Shown: piece by piece, positions 47,802 through 60,199 of the stretch | How the letters are laid out: every line of letters starts with the position of its first letter | Numbering within the stretch: the first letter of the stretch is position 1 | Source of the DNA: Monarcha castaneiventris obscurior | Taxonomy: Eukaryota > Chordata > Aves > Passeriformes > Monarchidae | DNA length: 64,000 bases | Assembly: GCA_026261815.1 (NCBI GenBank) | Contig: JAMPIT010000890.1 | Location: forward strand, 11,376,001-11,440,000 | Direction of reading: 5' to 3' | Translations under genes and position numbers: made by a program | Notes under the pieces: model-generated | What the model was told of the DNA's origin: nothing | Database searches by the model: none | Seen by the model: the letters and a program-made list of their open reading frames with translations, nothing else

Positions 47802-50800
47802 GTAGGCGGGGGGAGCGGGACCCCCTTCCCGCCCCGGCGGCGCCGTCGGTCCTGCCGGGATCCGGCTGCCGGGCATCGCTCCAGGCATCGCTCGCTGCCT
47901 CCCGGCCGTGTCACATAACGGAGGACCCCAGACCTTAGCGGTTGCAGCAGGACGATGATCCTGCGGGAGGTGTAGGTGCCCTGTGGGGCAGGGGGAGCCG
48001 TCAGGATGAAGTGCAGGGACAGAGGGAAACACTGGCGTCTGAAATTCCTCTGGAAACCAACGCCAGAGGCCGTGCGCGGAGATGGATTGGGATTTAGCGG
48101 GAGGCATAAAGCACGGCCTCTTCCTCTTTCCCACAGGTCAAAGACAGCATCTTTACCGAGTTTAAACAAAAAAAATCCCTTTCTGGGAACCTGTCACGTA
48201 CATAAAGTTAGGGTATTGATTTAATTTCGTAATTTTCGTAAGTATTTTCTGGGTGAGGGAGTGAAGACGCCAGTTCATTGATCGTAGCCCTGTCACGAGG
48301 GCAGCAGGAAAGAGGAGCGAGTGGTGGCGAATTCTGTGGATGTTCCGTGCGCTGCTCCCTGAGGCCCGGGCTGCCCAGGCTCGGCTGAGGTAACACAGGC
48401 AGGCCCTCAGGCAGTGTCAAGTGACAGGATTCGCTCGGTGATAGGAAAGAAGGAATAGTCTCCACAGAAAGCAGAACTAGAAAAAGTCCTCAAAGTGTAG
48501 AATCAACCTTATATCTTGCCGCACTAACACTGGGGCTGTAATAGTGTTGGAAAATCGTTAAATTTAGAACAGGCACAGTTTATTTAAAGCCGGGTTTGAG
48601 TATGTCTTTCTTTCCAGCATGTTTATGCTGCTTGTGAACTGCAAGTCCCATTATCAAACTTCTTTTAAATTAACTGTTTTTCTTCCACAACTACTCTCCT
48701 GTATGAAAAAGCTGTTAATTATATTTACCAAATAGAGAAATTCAGCTGCTATAAAGTTGGGAGGTAGGGGATAAAACAAACTACAGAACAGTGCAGCTTC
48801 TTCTGTTCCTAGTATTTGGCAGTTTCCTAATGAAGTCATTGCCCTTGTAAACACAAGTTGACTTAAAATTTGTTAAGCTTAGTAATATTTTAGTATCTTA
48901 CTGCTTCACTTTTCTAACCATGTCTTTCTGTAACAGGATTATTTGTGCAGTCTCTGTATTCACAATGTGTAAAAACCACCACAAGTAGTAATGCAATTTA
49001 TTCTGAAAACCTCTGAAAGGTTTGATCTGTAGATCAAAATCAGGACTTCGGGGTTTTTACACAGTGTGATCAGTGGGGGAGAATTGTTTTGTTGTCACAT
49101 TGTTTACCCCATTGACTTCAAGGTACTTCCTTGAATTTGGAGGGAGGGCAAGAAGCAAACAACTGATTTCTTAAGTGTAGACCAAACATGTGAAATGTCA
49201 GTCCCAAAAATATTAAACAAAAGTAAAAGAAGGAGCTGAGTCAGAAACTACTTTGAGAACTGGTAGTACTTAATGAGCATACCTGAAAAATCCACTGCCT
49301 GTAGTTCTTAGTGAATTTTTTGATTGGACTCTAAAAACAGGAAACAGGTATATTTAAAAATACATGGCTACAGAGAGAACATTTTTACAGTTTTAAAATT
49401 TTTTTAAATAGTAAGGTACACTAGTATCTGCTGCCATGCTTATACACCTCCTTCTCAGGGTGAATATGAATGAAAATGGAGGGGACAAAAACAAAACTGT
49501 ACAAGGTGCTTCAAGTTATGGCATAGGGTAAATGGGACACAGTGAGACTTTTGAGAAAGATTTTGTAGGACACTGCATCCTAGGCACCTAAATTAAAACA
49601 TTATGATCTCTTAGTGCTTAAAGGTTATTGAAAGTCATTGAAACGTCATTGCCCATTGAAGAGTCGTGTGCTTACTTGCACACTGAGCTGCTGTCAGTCT
49701 TAAGTTTCATCTGAGAAAATGATTGCTTGAGCAAGTGCTGCATCTTCTGTGTTGTTGTGGTCTTTGTCCTGTCCTAAAGTTACAATCCTCTAAGAGCAGG
49801 GGATTTCCAATCCTGGGGTTATTTTGCAGTGAATTATCATTAAGGAAAGACTATTAGACAATAGAGAAAATTAGATTAATGTTCCATTTTGTGTTTGCTA
49901 CTATTACAAATTACAGAGTATATTATTTGGAAAATGGCATACTTTGCTTCTTTTTGGAAAGTGTGAATTGATCTAAAAACATTTAAAGTGCATTAGTATT
50001 TGCTCTTTGGTGGTATCTATTGAACTTAAATCAGGGACCAGCACTATGAAACACTCACTAGCATAGCACAGACCTTGTTTGCAAATGCAGGCCAGAATCC
50101 AGATTTGGAACAGTGCAGTCTTTTCTTAACTCTTTCATTGCTTCTGTAAACTCTCATTAGCTTGCAGGCAGATGCAACTTCAGTTCCTGTAGTGCATCAG
50201 TTACAGAAACAACAGACCAAAAGTATATGGAGCACCTTGGTTTTTCTATAGGGTGTTATATAGTGTGCTGATTAAAGATCTGGACACGTGTTGTTTGTTG
50301 TGACCTTACCAAACCAGAATGAAAAACTGCTTGTTTGAAGAGAAAGACTGTTAGCATCCAGTGCAGGTAAAAGCACTCCTGAGGGTAAAAGCAGGGAGGG
50401 AGGAAGGAAAGAATGTTTGACCTTAGGTTTGAAAGTGGATATCTAAATTATCATGCTGTGCTGCTCAGAAGCCTCTTTCAGTGTCTTGTCATAGCTGCTT
50501 TAGCCTTCCCGTCTCAAGTTCAGTGAAATGGACAGTGTTGTCTCATGCCAGCGTTGCTTTTTGTCTTGGGAGATGTCATTCAAATGGCCATGGACATTCA
50601 CCTTGAAACAGCAAACAACCAAAACCAGTCAGGATAGATTTGCTTATTAGTTCTGAAAAGAATGTAATTAGTAAGTACTTTGAATTTGTATGAAGAATGT
50701 CATCAGTTTAGAGAATATACAAGCACAGTTCAAATATTCCTTTTTGACTGCTAGTTAATACTTGTTAAAATTTTGGTTTGCAGTTGAGCTGTTACTGTAA

Positions 50801-53800
50801 GAAGCTGCTTTTGGGTCTGCATAGGGTTATTTCCACAAAAATTAGCTGGAGCATAAGTCAAAGATGACAAAGGAGTAGTTGATGGAAGACAAGCAGGGAA
50901 CACCTGCTTTGATTTATTCTTAGTGGCTGGTCTGTACCTTTGTTCACAGTGTATGTGTTCTTTTGTTTTTGGATGTGTTACTGTTGGACTAAAAATTAAG
51001 ACAACCTCTCCTTGAAAATATCCGTGGCCTCAGCTTCTTGGAATTCTCTGGTTTCTGATACTTTCCAGGACTTATCTTTGGGATGGGTCTCTATCTAACA
51101 CAAGTCTGAAGACTAACCTGTTTGATACACTACTTTTCATTTCTGGCTCCAAAGTCTGCCTCTCCCCATGCAGCAGAACTGATAAGGAATCTCCAGAATC
51201 AATTGTAATGGCTGAATTCTGAGTTGTCAGCTGTGAAAATGAACAGTCTTGTGAATTGCCTTACATCTGCTTCAGAAAGGTATGGATGGCTTCAAAACCA
51301 GAGCAGTCTACACTTGTGGGAAGACACCATTGCATTAGTTTGGGTGAAGGGTTTCTCCCATCCCTGCTCACCCAGCCTAAAGATCTCTTGACAGTGTCTT
51401 GTACCTCATGCCTTAGACCATGATCACGTTGATTTTTCAGTTTAAACATAAGAATTTCAGGCAGTCTTTTGGCAATAACAAGGCAGTTTATGATTGGTGT
51501 ATACATTAACGTAATCGGGGGCTTTCTAGAGACTCCCAGATCAGAAGTAAGCACAGAATGTACTGGCTACTGAGGACAAAACTACTTATCAGCAGTTAGC
51601 TTGGTACAAATATTAAATAATAACCATCCTAAATAATAGCCTATTGTGCATCCTATTCATGTTTATTTGTAATTTCCTTTCCCAGAGGTTACAGCTATCA
51701 TGTTCCTCTTTCACTAGAATGAACCCAGCTGGCTGTGAGTCATCCATAGGCATGGCTACTGTTCTGATTTTGGTGCTGTATCAGAGTGTGAGACGTGTCC
51801 TTTTTGTGTGTCAATCTTAGCCCAGTTATATTCACCACACACTTCTTGATAGATGCCCTGATCCTGGTGTGCCTCCTGGAACATCTGTTGTGTCTTGGAG
51901 TTCAGAGGAGTAGCTTTGTAGAGATCTACATTTTTTGCCAACAGTCAGGTTAAATACAAAGTTTGGAATTTTTTTCGGTGACCAAATATTTTTCCTCTCT
52001 TTTGAAATACATTCCAAGTTAGTCCTTCAGGTAAGGTCAAAAAGTGCATCTGGATTCCTGGTGGAATTGATGGAGCGTTCTGGAAAAGTAATGATAGAAA
52101 AGGCAAACAGGCACTGCTGTCCAGGAAGCTCAGGATTCTGTGTAGCTGAAAACATTGAAGTATCTCAGTGTTAATTAATATTTAGGGCTTGCAGCTTGTT
52201 GGAGGAACTAAGAAAAGAGCACCAGAGATTAATATATTGCAGTGGCTTAGTGAATGTTGTGAATTGTGGTGTGTCGGGACTGCTGCAAGCGCAGTTGGGA
52301 AATGACTGCTGAGGCTTCTTGCAGCGCCTTTAGCATTTATGCAGCTGTGATGCATTTCCAGATAAATGCACTAAATGTGGCTGTCACATCAAAGGCAACA
52401 AAGAACAGAAAATTAGTCCCACAAATTATTTTCATTACATAGTCTGGTTCCAGAAAACTCAAATCCTTAAGAAAAATCCACTGGATTCTAACTGGAAAAG
52501 TATTAGCATAAACGTGTGTTTTACTAGTACAAATAAAATCAAGCTATGCAGAATAATGTATTTTCTGAGAGCTACAAGTCACCTGCTCTGTTGTGTTGTA
52601 TTTCTTGTACATGTTCATTTCAAAAAACAAATTGTAGAACAAAATTTTGCTATGTTCTGATCCTAAATAATTTAGAAGAGTAACTTGATTACAGTGACTT
52701 GTCTTAAAAAGTGCTTGTGCAGCTATTTGTGCACCAGCTCATTATTTTTCTTCCAACTTTTTTTTCTTTTCTAAAATATTTTTAAACTCCCTTCTATGTG
52801 AGTATTTAGATTTAATATATTCTCCACAAATTTAGAAAAATGTTCTTAACCTTTAGTGCACTATGGTATTCAAATTGCACCGGAGTATTGTCACAGCATG
52901 TTTTGCTGGAAAAGTGGATTCACCTTATATATGTATAGATCTTCTATCTATATTTATATGTATGTATAAATGCCAATTATTGATGCATTTCTTAAAAAGT
53001 CCAGTAAGTCTTCTCTCGCCAGTATGCCTAGAAGATTTATAATGATGCAGCAGGGCAGCCAGATCTGCAGTGGATACTTTTATCTTTTACCTGTACTTGA
53101 AAGAAGTTCCTTACCTTGGTAAAAAGCAATTTTCTGTGACTTGACCTAGTGATCTTAGGTCTCTTCTTTCTCTGTGTTGCAAAAACTTGTTGCAGATCCC
53201 TGAACAAACACAGGTCTGAAAAATAAAACCGAAAAGATTGGTGAAGGTTTTGCCAGTGCTTTAGGGTTGCCCATTTAAAAAATCTTTTATTTGTTTTGTA
53301 TTTATTATCTCCTATTGAATCATCTTGCAGGGTGATAAAATTCAGTTTCAGAAGAAATTGTAGGAGTTAGAACTTTAACTACAGTAAATCCCGAGACTTA
53401 ATCTATGTCTTTTTTTTTCCCCTTGAGACTTACCAGTGGAATCTTGTTTGCCCTGAGGGCCCTGCTGACTGAGCAGCCCCATTCCATACCCTCAGCCTAA
53501 GCCATTTGAAACTAGCTGATGCTGCACCATCCTGCAGTGGTGTCAAGAGCCACCCTAAACCTCACCTTATCTTTAGTTTCAGAATGGCTGCGGTTACTGC
53601 CTTTCCTGGGCGTGCTGGCCTTGCTCGGTTACCTTGCTGTTCGTCCCTTCCTCCCCAAGAAGAAACAGCAGAAGGATAGCTTGATTAACCTCAAGATCCA
53701 GAAGGAAAATCCAAAAGTAGTGAACGAGATAAACATTGAAGATCTGTGCCTCACTAAAGCTTACTGCAGGTGTTGGCGTTCGAAGACGGTAAGACACTGT

Positions 53801-55320
53801 GCTACTACTGTAGGATTAGAGATTGAAACCTGCATATTTATCAGTGCTTTGGTGTGGATTGCTCTGCGTTGAGCTGTTGCTTTTGTCTGGAGGTGGAACA
53901 CATTCCTGAATTTTGTAGAGTGGCACGGACCTATCTACATGCAGAAAGCAACTGTAGAAACTCTAAAGAAACAGAGTAGGGTTTTTCTAGAAACGTTTAG
54001 AGAGTGACCACATGTGAGTAGAATAAAAGCAAGCAAACTTGTTTTACTATTTGGAAATACATTGCAACTAAATAAAAGATAACTACTCTTATTTTGGAAA
54101 AAGACAATGCTTAGAAAGTTGTTCGTTGTGGAGGAAAACTATGTTGTATTTGTAGACACATGGTGAGCAATCCAAACTCGTTAGATGAGAAATAAGCCTC
54201 TGCATTTAGGCAAGAAATAGGCCTCTGCATTCCTTTTCCAAGGCCACTCGTAAAACATCTGTGAGAAAGGGAGCTTAACTCCCAGGTGTCTGAGGAGGAG
54301 CTTGGCAGATGAAATTGTTATTGTAGCCTTCTCATACTGGACTTGGAGCGCTAATTAGGATAGAGGAGACTGTGTGAAACTTTGTGTCGGAAAAGGCACT
54401 GTGAGAAAACTTATCTTATACCTTTATTTTTAGCACTGCCACTTAAGGTATAAAAATATTTGCAGCTTTCCTAATAAATGGCTTCACTTAGATCATATTG
54501 ATCATGTGTGTTGTCCCATTATTTGTCCGTAGTTCATATTAGAATGAAAATAAGGCTGGGCCTCTGTTGGTGATGGAGATTCCCATCTTGTCCAGAGCAG
54601 TGAGATGACTGGTTTGGATAGTCCATATCCCCCAAATCAACTAGATGTAAATGAGTATATTTCATCTAGCCTCAAGTTTAATTTCCTGATTCAGTTTTGA
54701 ATGTCCTAACCACACTCTGGTTTTGTTCTCTCTGGACTGAATGCTTTCCTTTTTTAATTAAAAAAAAAATGTCTGCCCTGAACTGAAGAAGCTCACTCAA
54801 CTATTCTCATTTTGGACTAATCACTTCAGCCAAGTATTTCAGCTTTTCTTAAAAAGTACTTTCTGGTTGCAAATGACTAAATATATTAAGACCACTCTTA
54901 CTAGTTCCACAATAAATCTTAATGCATTTGTAGCTGTGATGACTACTTTGTCTGCTGTTCTTTCATGGAAAGGGCTTTGCCCCTGACTTCGTGTCTAAGA
55001 ACAGCTATTTTAGGATCTCACAAACTTAGTTACCCATTAACAGTGTTTGTTTTCCTTAGTATCATGTGTCCTGTGTCTGATAGGAGGCAAGGAGTTTGAC
55101 GTGGAACCAGGACATCACAGGAGGAACTAGCAACATTATCAGAGTGCTCAGGGCATAGGAGGAAATACAGAAATCACCATGCAGTTGCTGTACAGAGTTA
55201 TGCTAATTCCCCGTGTCTGTTTTCTTTCAGTTCCCTGTCTGTGATGGCTCCCACAACAAGCACAATGAATTAACAGGAGATAATGTAGGTCCACTAATAC
55301 TCAAGAAGAAAGAAGTATAG
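47699..55320 (+). CDS. CISD2: CISD2, CDGSH iron-sulfur domain protein 2 (full gene span, three coding exons)
   Basis: A 2Fe-2S protein (NAF-1/Miner1/ERIS) of the ER and mitochondrial outer membrane, linked to Ca2+ homeostasis, autophagy control and Wolfram syndrome 2 in human. The coding exons are 47699-47801, 53577-53788 and 55231-55320. They total 405 nt, giving 134 residues and TAG, with GT/AG splice sites and consistent phases (1, 0). An N-terminal segment is followed by one membrane helix at about residues 38-60 ([19 protein letters not shown]), a KKKQQK basic turn, and the cytosolic CDGSH domain. The cluster ligands Cys98, Cys100, Cys109 and His113 have normal C-X-C-X8-C-X3-H spacing. 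The human protein is 135 residues; here a single Ala replaces Ala-Ala just before YCRC. The ATG lies in a CpG promoter. The gene is divergent from UBE2D3 and convergent with SLC9B. Confidence 0.97.
47802..53576 (+). other. CISD2: CISD2 intron 1
   Basis: A 5.8-kb intron. After the GC-rich first 100 bp it becomes AT-rich. I see no additional exon or clear mobile element. A minus-strand 97-codon open frame at 51261-51554 has no recognisable family features. Confidence 0.8.
53577..53788 (+). CDS. CISD2: CISD2 coding exon 2 (residues 35-105)
   Basis: The acceptor CTTTAG precedes the last two bases of Val35. The exon then encodes [11 protein letters not shown] through [10 protein letters not shown], holding the membrane helix and the first two cluster cysteines. 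The donor GTAAGA follows ACG. An in-frame read-through upstream to 53519 and downstream to 53872 is intronic. Confidence 0.97.
53789..55230 (+). other. CISD2: CISD2 intron 2
   Basis: A 1.44-kb AT-rich intron with canonical ends (GTAAGA ... TTTCTTTCAG). Nothing else is recognisable. Confidence 0.85.
55231..55320 (+). CDS. CISD2: CISD2 coding exon 3 (residues 106-134 and stop)
   Basis: After acceptor TTTCTTTCAG it encodes [17 protein letters not shown] through the KKKEV C-terminus and TAG. It contains the CDGSH signature with ligands Cys109 and His113. The exon is too short to stand out as an open frame. Confidence 0.97.
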   Translation, partial: FPVCDGSHNKHNELTGDNVGPLILKKKEV

Positions 55321-55590
55321 CAGATGTTTAATCTAGATCATGACTGATAAAAAGTCTTTTATACCGTTGTAGTTGCAAGGGACAGCATTTTGTTATGTGA
55401 TTAGTATGATATAGTTTCATGATTGCTGTAGATTTCTTTTTGGAATAAACTGCATTTAGACAGTGATGAATTTGTCACTGTTTTGGTACCTTATTCTGAG
55501 AAGAATATTGCCTGCTTTGGAAAACTGTAAAGTACCTATCTCTGTAAATAAGTCGTTTATTTCAAGAATAAATTGACTTTCTACAACTAC
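55321..55590 (+). other. CISD2: CISD2 3' untranslated region (probable extent)
   Basis: Two AATAAA signals follow the stop: 55444-55449 and 55567-55572. Cleavage after the second would fall near 55585-55590, just before a T/G-rich stretch (ttttttgtatgag). A short 3'UTR of about 270 nt is the simplest reading; longer forms cannot be excluded. Confidence 0.65.
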
Positions 55591-58500
55591 GCCTTTTTTG
55601 TATGAGCATACAGTTATAAAACTGTCACTATTTCAAGTGAAGTAAGTGCAGTTTTCTGTTGATTTCATTCTACTGAGAAATCATGTTTTATTTTGCTTTT
55701 CAGGAACAAATTTAACTGTACTTAAGTGGGGGAGAAAAAGATACCAAATTCCTTCTTTGTGAATATATATTCAGGCAGGCAGCAGATCAGTGTTAAGGCA
55801 TGCAAGCTGAAGGTCTGGCCTGCCTGGTGCCTAAGTGGGCAGTTTGTTGGTCTTACACCAAGCAGCCCAGCTCAGACACTGGAAAGTTTCCTACAGCATC
55901 CCAGGTGGAGTGCTGGCAGTTCCAGGCCATATGTAAACTAAACTATTGAGCAGGTCAGCCACCAACATTAGCCCTTTATTTTGGGCCCTGTGTTGATGGT
56001 AAGGAAACAAAATTTTGCCTCCTGCAAGGTCACTTGCTCTATAGTCACTACTTTTTGTAACAGGAATTTTCAAGGGATGAATGAATGGGTTAAATGACAA
56101 CTGAGGATGCAGAGCTGAGCTGTTCTCTTGGCTTGTTACCCATTCAGAATTATTATTTAGGCAAGTCAGAACGTTGCTGTGGGGAGGCTTAATTTCAGAT
56201 GTGGATAATTACTACTTACCTAACTGCTACATTCCTAATTAATTATTCTAAAGTGCTTAATTCTCCCATGAAATACTGTATCCATCAGTTTAAAAATGAA
56301 AATTTTAGCCATGCTACAGTTTTAGACAATGGTACGAAGACAGATTGCACCTGTTCCTTAACATCATTTCATTTGACCCATTGTTAGGTGGGAAGCCCTA
56401 GAGCTGTTGCCAAAGCTGATCACCACAGTGCTGAAACAGAAAGCAAGTCAGAAAGCTGTTCTCACATAAGGGCTCTTGCAGCAGCAGCAGAATTAAGGTA
56501 GATCATTCCTGCACCATTTGTGACAGTTGTAGTTCTAGGTACCAAAACCTCTTGCCTTGCAGCAAAAGATGGCAGATTAGGATGTGACTGTGTGTTAAAT
56601 ACCTGTTTTTACAAAGTGTGTAACAGAACCATGGTATAGTGTTCATTGTTTAAATGCTTCATGGTGGTCTTACCTTAATGGATGAGCAAACCATAAGAGT
56701 ATTAGGATATAACACATTTATAATAGAGAAAAATATATAAAGGTGAGTGTCTCATGCTCAGTTTTCACTTACAGATATATGTAGAATACCAAGCCCCAAT
56801 TCTTGGGTTTGATGAAGAAATTACCATGAAATGTAAAGCCGTCTTTGACATTTTTTTCAGGCTTTAAAATCCATAGTCTGCTGTAGCAGACTTAATAGAC
56901 ACAGGCCTGTATGTGCTTCCAGCTTTTATCAGGATACTTTTGTATTCAAATAGTTTGGTTTCCTCTGAAATCAAAACCAAACCTGTTAAATTAAGACAAA
57001 CCTTGGTAAAGTGAGTAATACAGCAACATGGTTGTTTCTCCCAAAAAGCTCCTTGAAGAGAAGGACAGTGTAAGGTTTAACCTCTTGACTCCATCTTTAA
57101 CACAGCTTGATTATGTAATTATTTTTTTCCCCCTACTTGCTCTTAGATGAGATATTTTAACAGCAATCTACAAACATGGCTATAGGATAAACAGGGACAG
57201 TTTTTTTGTTTGTGCTTATGTCTGTAAGGGAATGGAACACATTTGTAGTGTTGCAAGAGCAAGTCACAGTTCCTTTGTAGAAAGGACATTTTAGTAATTT
57301 CCACAAGATAATAATATACTGAGAACCACAAGCAAGATAAATCATTTCCTTGCATTTCAAAATCTGTCAAGGTAATACTATCTCTCATGTCTGTGGAACT
57401 GTCTATAGAAAATCTCAAAGAATTTATTAATCTGTTTTATCTAAAGTCTACAGAGATAGCTAAAAGCTGAAGTGCATACAGCTCTGTATCTCACCAGCAA
57501 CTGAGCGAGTTGAACCCATTACCTGACTTTTCTAATCTAGTTGGGAAGTTCCACACAAAGGAATAAGTTTGCCCTAAACGCTAATAAAGATCAGAACTGA
57601 GGTAGTAGGACCAGGTCTTCAGTCTTGATGCAAAATCTGGGGAAACTGAAATCAGCATGTTGTGATACCTATTTATGCTACAAGAACAGCAATGTTTACC
57701 TATCTTTTCATTATTAATTTGAACATAGTTATAATAAACTACAAATAAACTTGTTAGAGAAAGGTGTCTGGCTTGGGGCAACTACTAGACAAAGTAAATG
57801 TAATTGAAGTGCAGCTGACCAAAAATTTGATCTCTTGCACTCTTTATTTAAAAAGCAAGATGCAGAAAATACCCATTTTGTGGCTATATTACACCATGAC
57901 TTTCACAGTTAATTTTAGACTTCAGTTTAAATTCCATAAAAAGCTCCATTTGGCTGAAAAAGAGAGAGTAAGCAGTGATTATAATCCCATTATCATCACA
58001 TCCCCTGGCCTGTGCGACTCCCTGCTTCCAGATGGCCAATTTCTGTCTTTTCCCATATGCTGCCTGCTGGAACTGCCGGATGCTGGCTGCTGGGAGCAGT
58101 TGCTGCTGTCAGATCTTTCTGCTGCAGAGGTTCTTGTGAACCTTCTGGAACAGCATGCTCAGAGTTCCCCCACACTATGCCTGTGATTATGCCTGCATGA
58201 CAGCGGGACTCTCTGGTTATCAGTTACAGCACATTGTGCTCAAATTTTATTTCCTGCAAATAAGAGACTACCATGCTGTAATGATTTTATTGGCTTGAAT
58301 TTATGCCTTATTCAGTAATGATTTCCATGGCATTTTGTTGAAAGGGAGGTGGTCTTTAATGTCATGATTCATTGACACGATCTGTGATAAAAAGTGAAAT
58401 CGAACCTTTCAAAGTCAGCTGCTATTTAAAAGCAGCTGAAATTGTCATGATACTTACTAAAAAAACCCAGTCTCTTAGGTTCCTAGTCCTGGTATAATAT

Positions 58501-59195
58501 ATCTTCTAATGAAAAGATGCAAGTGTTTTCTTCCTTTCTGGAGGACAAGGAGCGGAACATTATCAAGCATTACAGCTTTTAAGTTTAGATCTGCAGGTCT
58601 ATGTAATAGCTTCAACCTGATTCTTTTTGAAGATTTAATAAAAGCTGGGGGAAAGGGGTCTCATGAGAAATACCCACATAAAATGGCGGGGAAAGAAAAA
58701 TTGATTTAATCTCATTTAGATTAGCAAAAAAGACGACAGGTTTCATTGGTATAGCTTATTCAGGCTCTCAGAATGGTGGAAGTGATCTAATGTATAACTG
58801 AGAGTGCACTGAGGTTAAGGGAACATGGTAAATCCCATTTATGGGATGCTGTTATGCTGGTGAGGAAGTATTAGAGGCTATCATGAAACAAGAGCTCTTT
58901 ATCAGAGGTTTGCTTTCATACTTAAGTTTGTGTCCAAATTTAAAGGGCTGTAATTCTTAAAACATCACACTTCTGTTACTGAACACATTCCAAATTTGGC
59001 ACAGTGATCCCTGTGGGAGGATTCTACTTTTTATAAAAATTTACAGAAAAGCGAACTCCTGTAAGCTTTACTTAAGTAGAACTATTTTATAGACAGTCAC
59101 TGATGAACTGAACACTGTATTCCCTCATCTTGTCAGTTAGGTTTACCAACATTACAATTTCCAAATACTTAACCTCCTATTGAAACTACACCTAT
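55591..59195. other. Intergenic region 3' of CISD2
   Basis: AT-rich DNA without a supported gene. The longest open frame (140 codons, 57764-58186, plus) shows no family features. Alternatively polyadenylated CISD2 transcripts could extend into the left part. Confidence 0.6.
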
Positions 59196-60095
59196 TTCAC
59201 AGAATTGTAGAATCAATGAGGTTGGAAAAGATCTCTGAGATCACTGAGTCCAACCTATGACCACCATGTCAACTAGACCATGGCTCTAGGTGCCATGTCC
59301 AATCTTTCCTTAAATACCTTCAGGGAAGATGATTCCACCACCTTCCTGGGCAGTCAATGCCACTGTTTAACAATGCTTGCTGTGAAGAAATTCCTGGTAA
59401 TGTCCACCTTAAACCTCCCCTGGTAAAGCTTAAGACTGTCCTCTCATCCCGTCACTGGTTGTCTGGGAGAAGAGGCCGAGCCCCACCTGGCTACACGCTC
59501 CTGTCAGGGAGCTGTAGAGCAGGAAGGTGCCCCATGAGCCTCCTTTTCTCCAGGCTGAACACCCCCAGCTCCCTCAGCCACTCCTCACAGGACTTGTGCC
59601 CCAGACCCTTCCCTGGCTCTATTGTCCTCTGGACTCCCTCCAGCACCTCCATGTCTTTCTTGTAGTGAGGGCCCAGAACTGGACACAGCTCTCGAGGTGT
59701 GGCCTCACCAGAGCCGAGTACAGGGGGACAATCCCTGCCCTGCTCCTGCTGGCCACACTATTTAGTGTTTGCCCACCACTGACCAGCGCCCCAGGTCCTT
59801 TTCCACTGGGCAGCTTCCCAGCCACTCTGCCCCAGCCTGTGGCACTGCCCGGGGTTGCTGTGACCCAGGGACAGGACTCGGCCCTTGGCCTTGTTGAACC
59901 TCATTCCATTGGTCTCAGCCCATGGATCCAGCCTGTCCAGATCCCCTGCAGAGCCCTCCTGCCCTCCAGCAGATCAACAGTGTCACCCAACTCGGTGTTG
60001 TCCATGAATTTACTGTGGGTGCACTCAGTCCCCTCATCCAGACCATCAGTAAAGATACTGAACAGGACTGGGCCCAGAGGACACCAGGAGTGCAT
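59196..60095 (-). mobile_element. CR1 LINE, 3' part with decayed reverse-transcriptase ORF
   Basis: The longest transposon copy here. Reading plus, it begins at the inverted 3' end ('cacagaattgtagaatcaat', 'gaggttggaaaagatctctg') and passes the usual CR1 landmarks ('cttcctgggcagtcaatgcc', 'tccttttctccaggctgaac', 'ccctcagccactcctcacag'). It then enters reverse-transcriptase coding sequence on the minus strand. Conceptual peptides [15 protein letters not shown] (in 59619-59825) and [15 protein letters not shown] (in 59901-60218) lie in different frames, so the ORF is frameshifted. The catalytic FADD-type box reads FMDN at 60008-59997. It is 5'-truncated and dead. The exact 5' limit is uncertain and could lie as far as about 60200. 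Confidence 0.93.
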
Positions 60096-60199
60096 ATGAA
60101 GGAGGCAAAACAGGCACAGAAGTCCAGGGATGACACAATAATGACCAAGCACAGCACCCTTAACCATTGCTCCAGCTTCAAACCCAGCGCGTGCAGTTT

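Larger units (their letters stand above)
47511..47900. promoter_or_regulatory. CISD2: CpG-rich promoter and first exon of CISD2
   Basis: GC- and CpG-dense sequence from the end of the CCCTT repeat through the first coding exon and the start of intron 1. It contains two CTCF-like and two NRF1-like motifs (listed separately) and no TATA box. The transcription start is not determinable by eye; the 5'UTR must be shorter than about 190 nt if it begins after the repeat. Confidence 0.8.

Noticed and set aside
47200..47805. Open frames of about 200 codons with KGREG or PSLPF repeats
   Set aside because: They are translations of the CCCTT microsatellite. Its 15-bp codon cycle contains no stops in any frame. 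Only the CISD2 exon 1 frame is real.
51261..51554. 97-codon minus-strand open frame in CISD2 intron 1
   Set aside because: It has no domain or splice evidence and lies in ordinary AT-rich intron.
57764..58186. 140-codon plus-strand open frame between CISD2 and SLC9B
   Set aside because: No recognisable family, no promoter or CpG island, and a second overlapping frame of similar quality.
59357..60099. Plus-strand open frames of 102 and 190 codons
   Set aside because: They are antisense readings of the CR1 element, whose reverse-transcriptase coding sense is on the minus strand.
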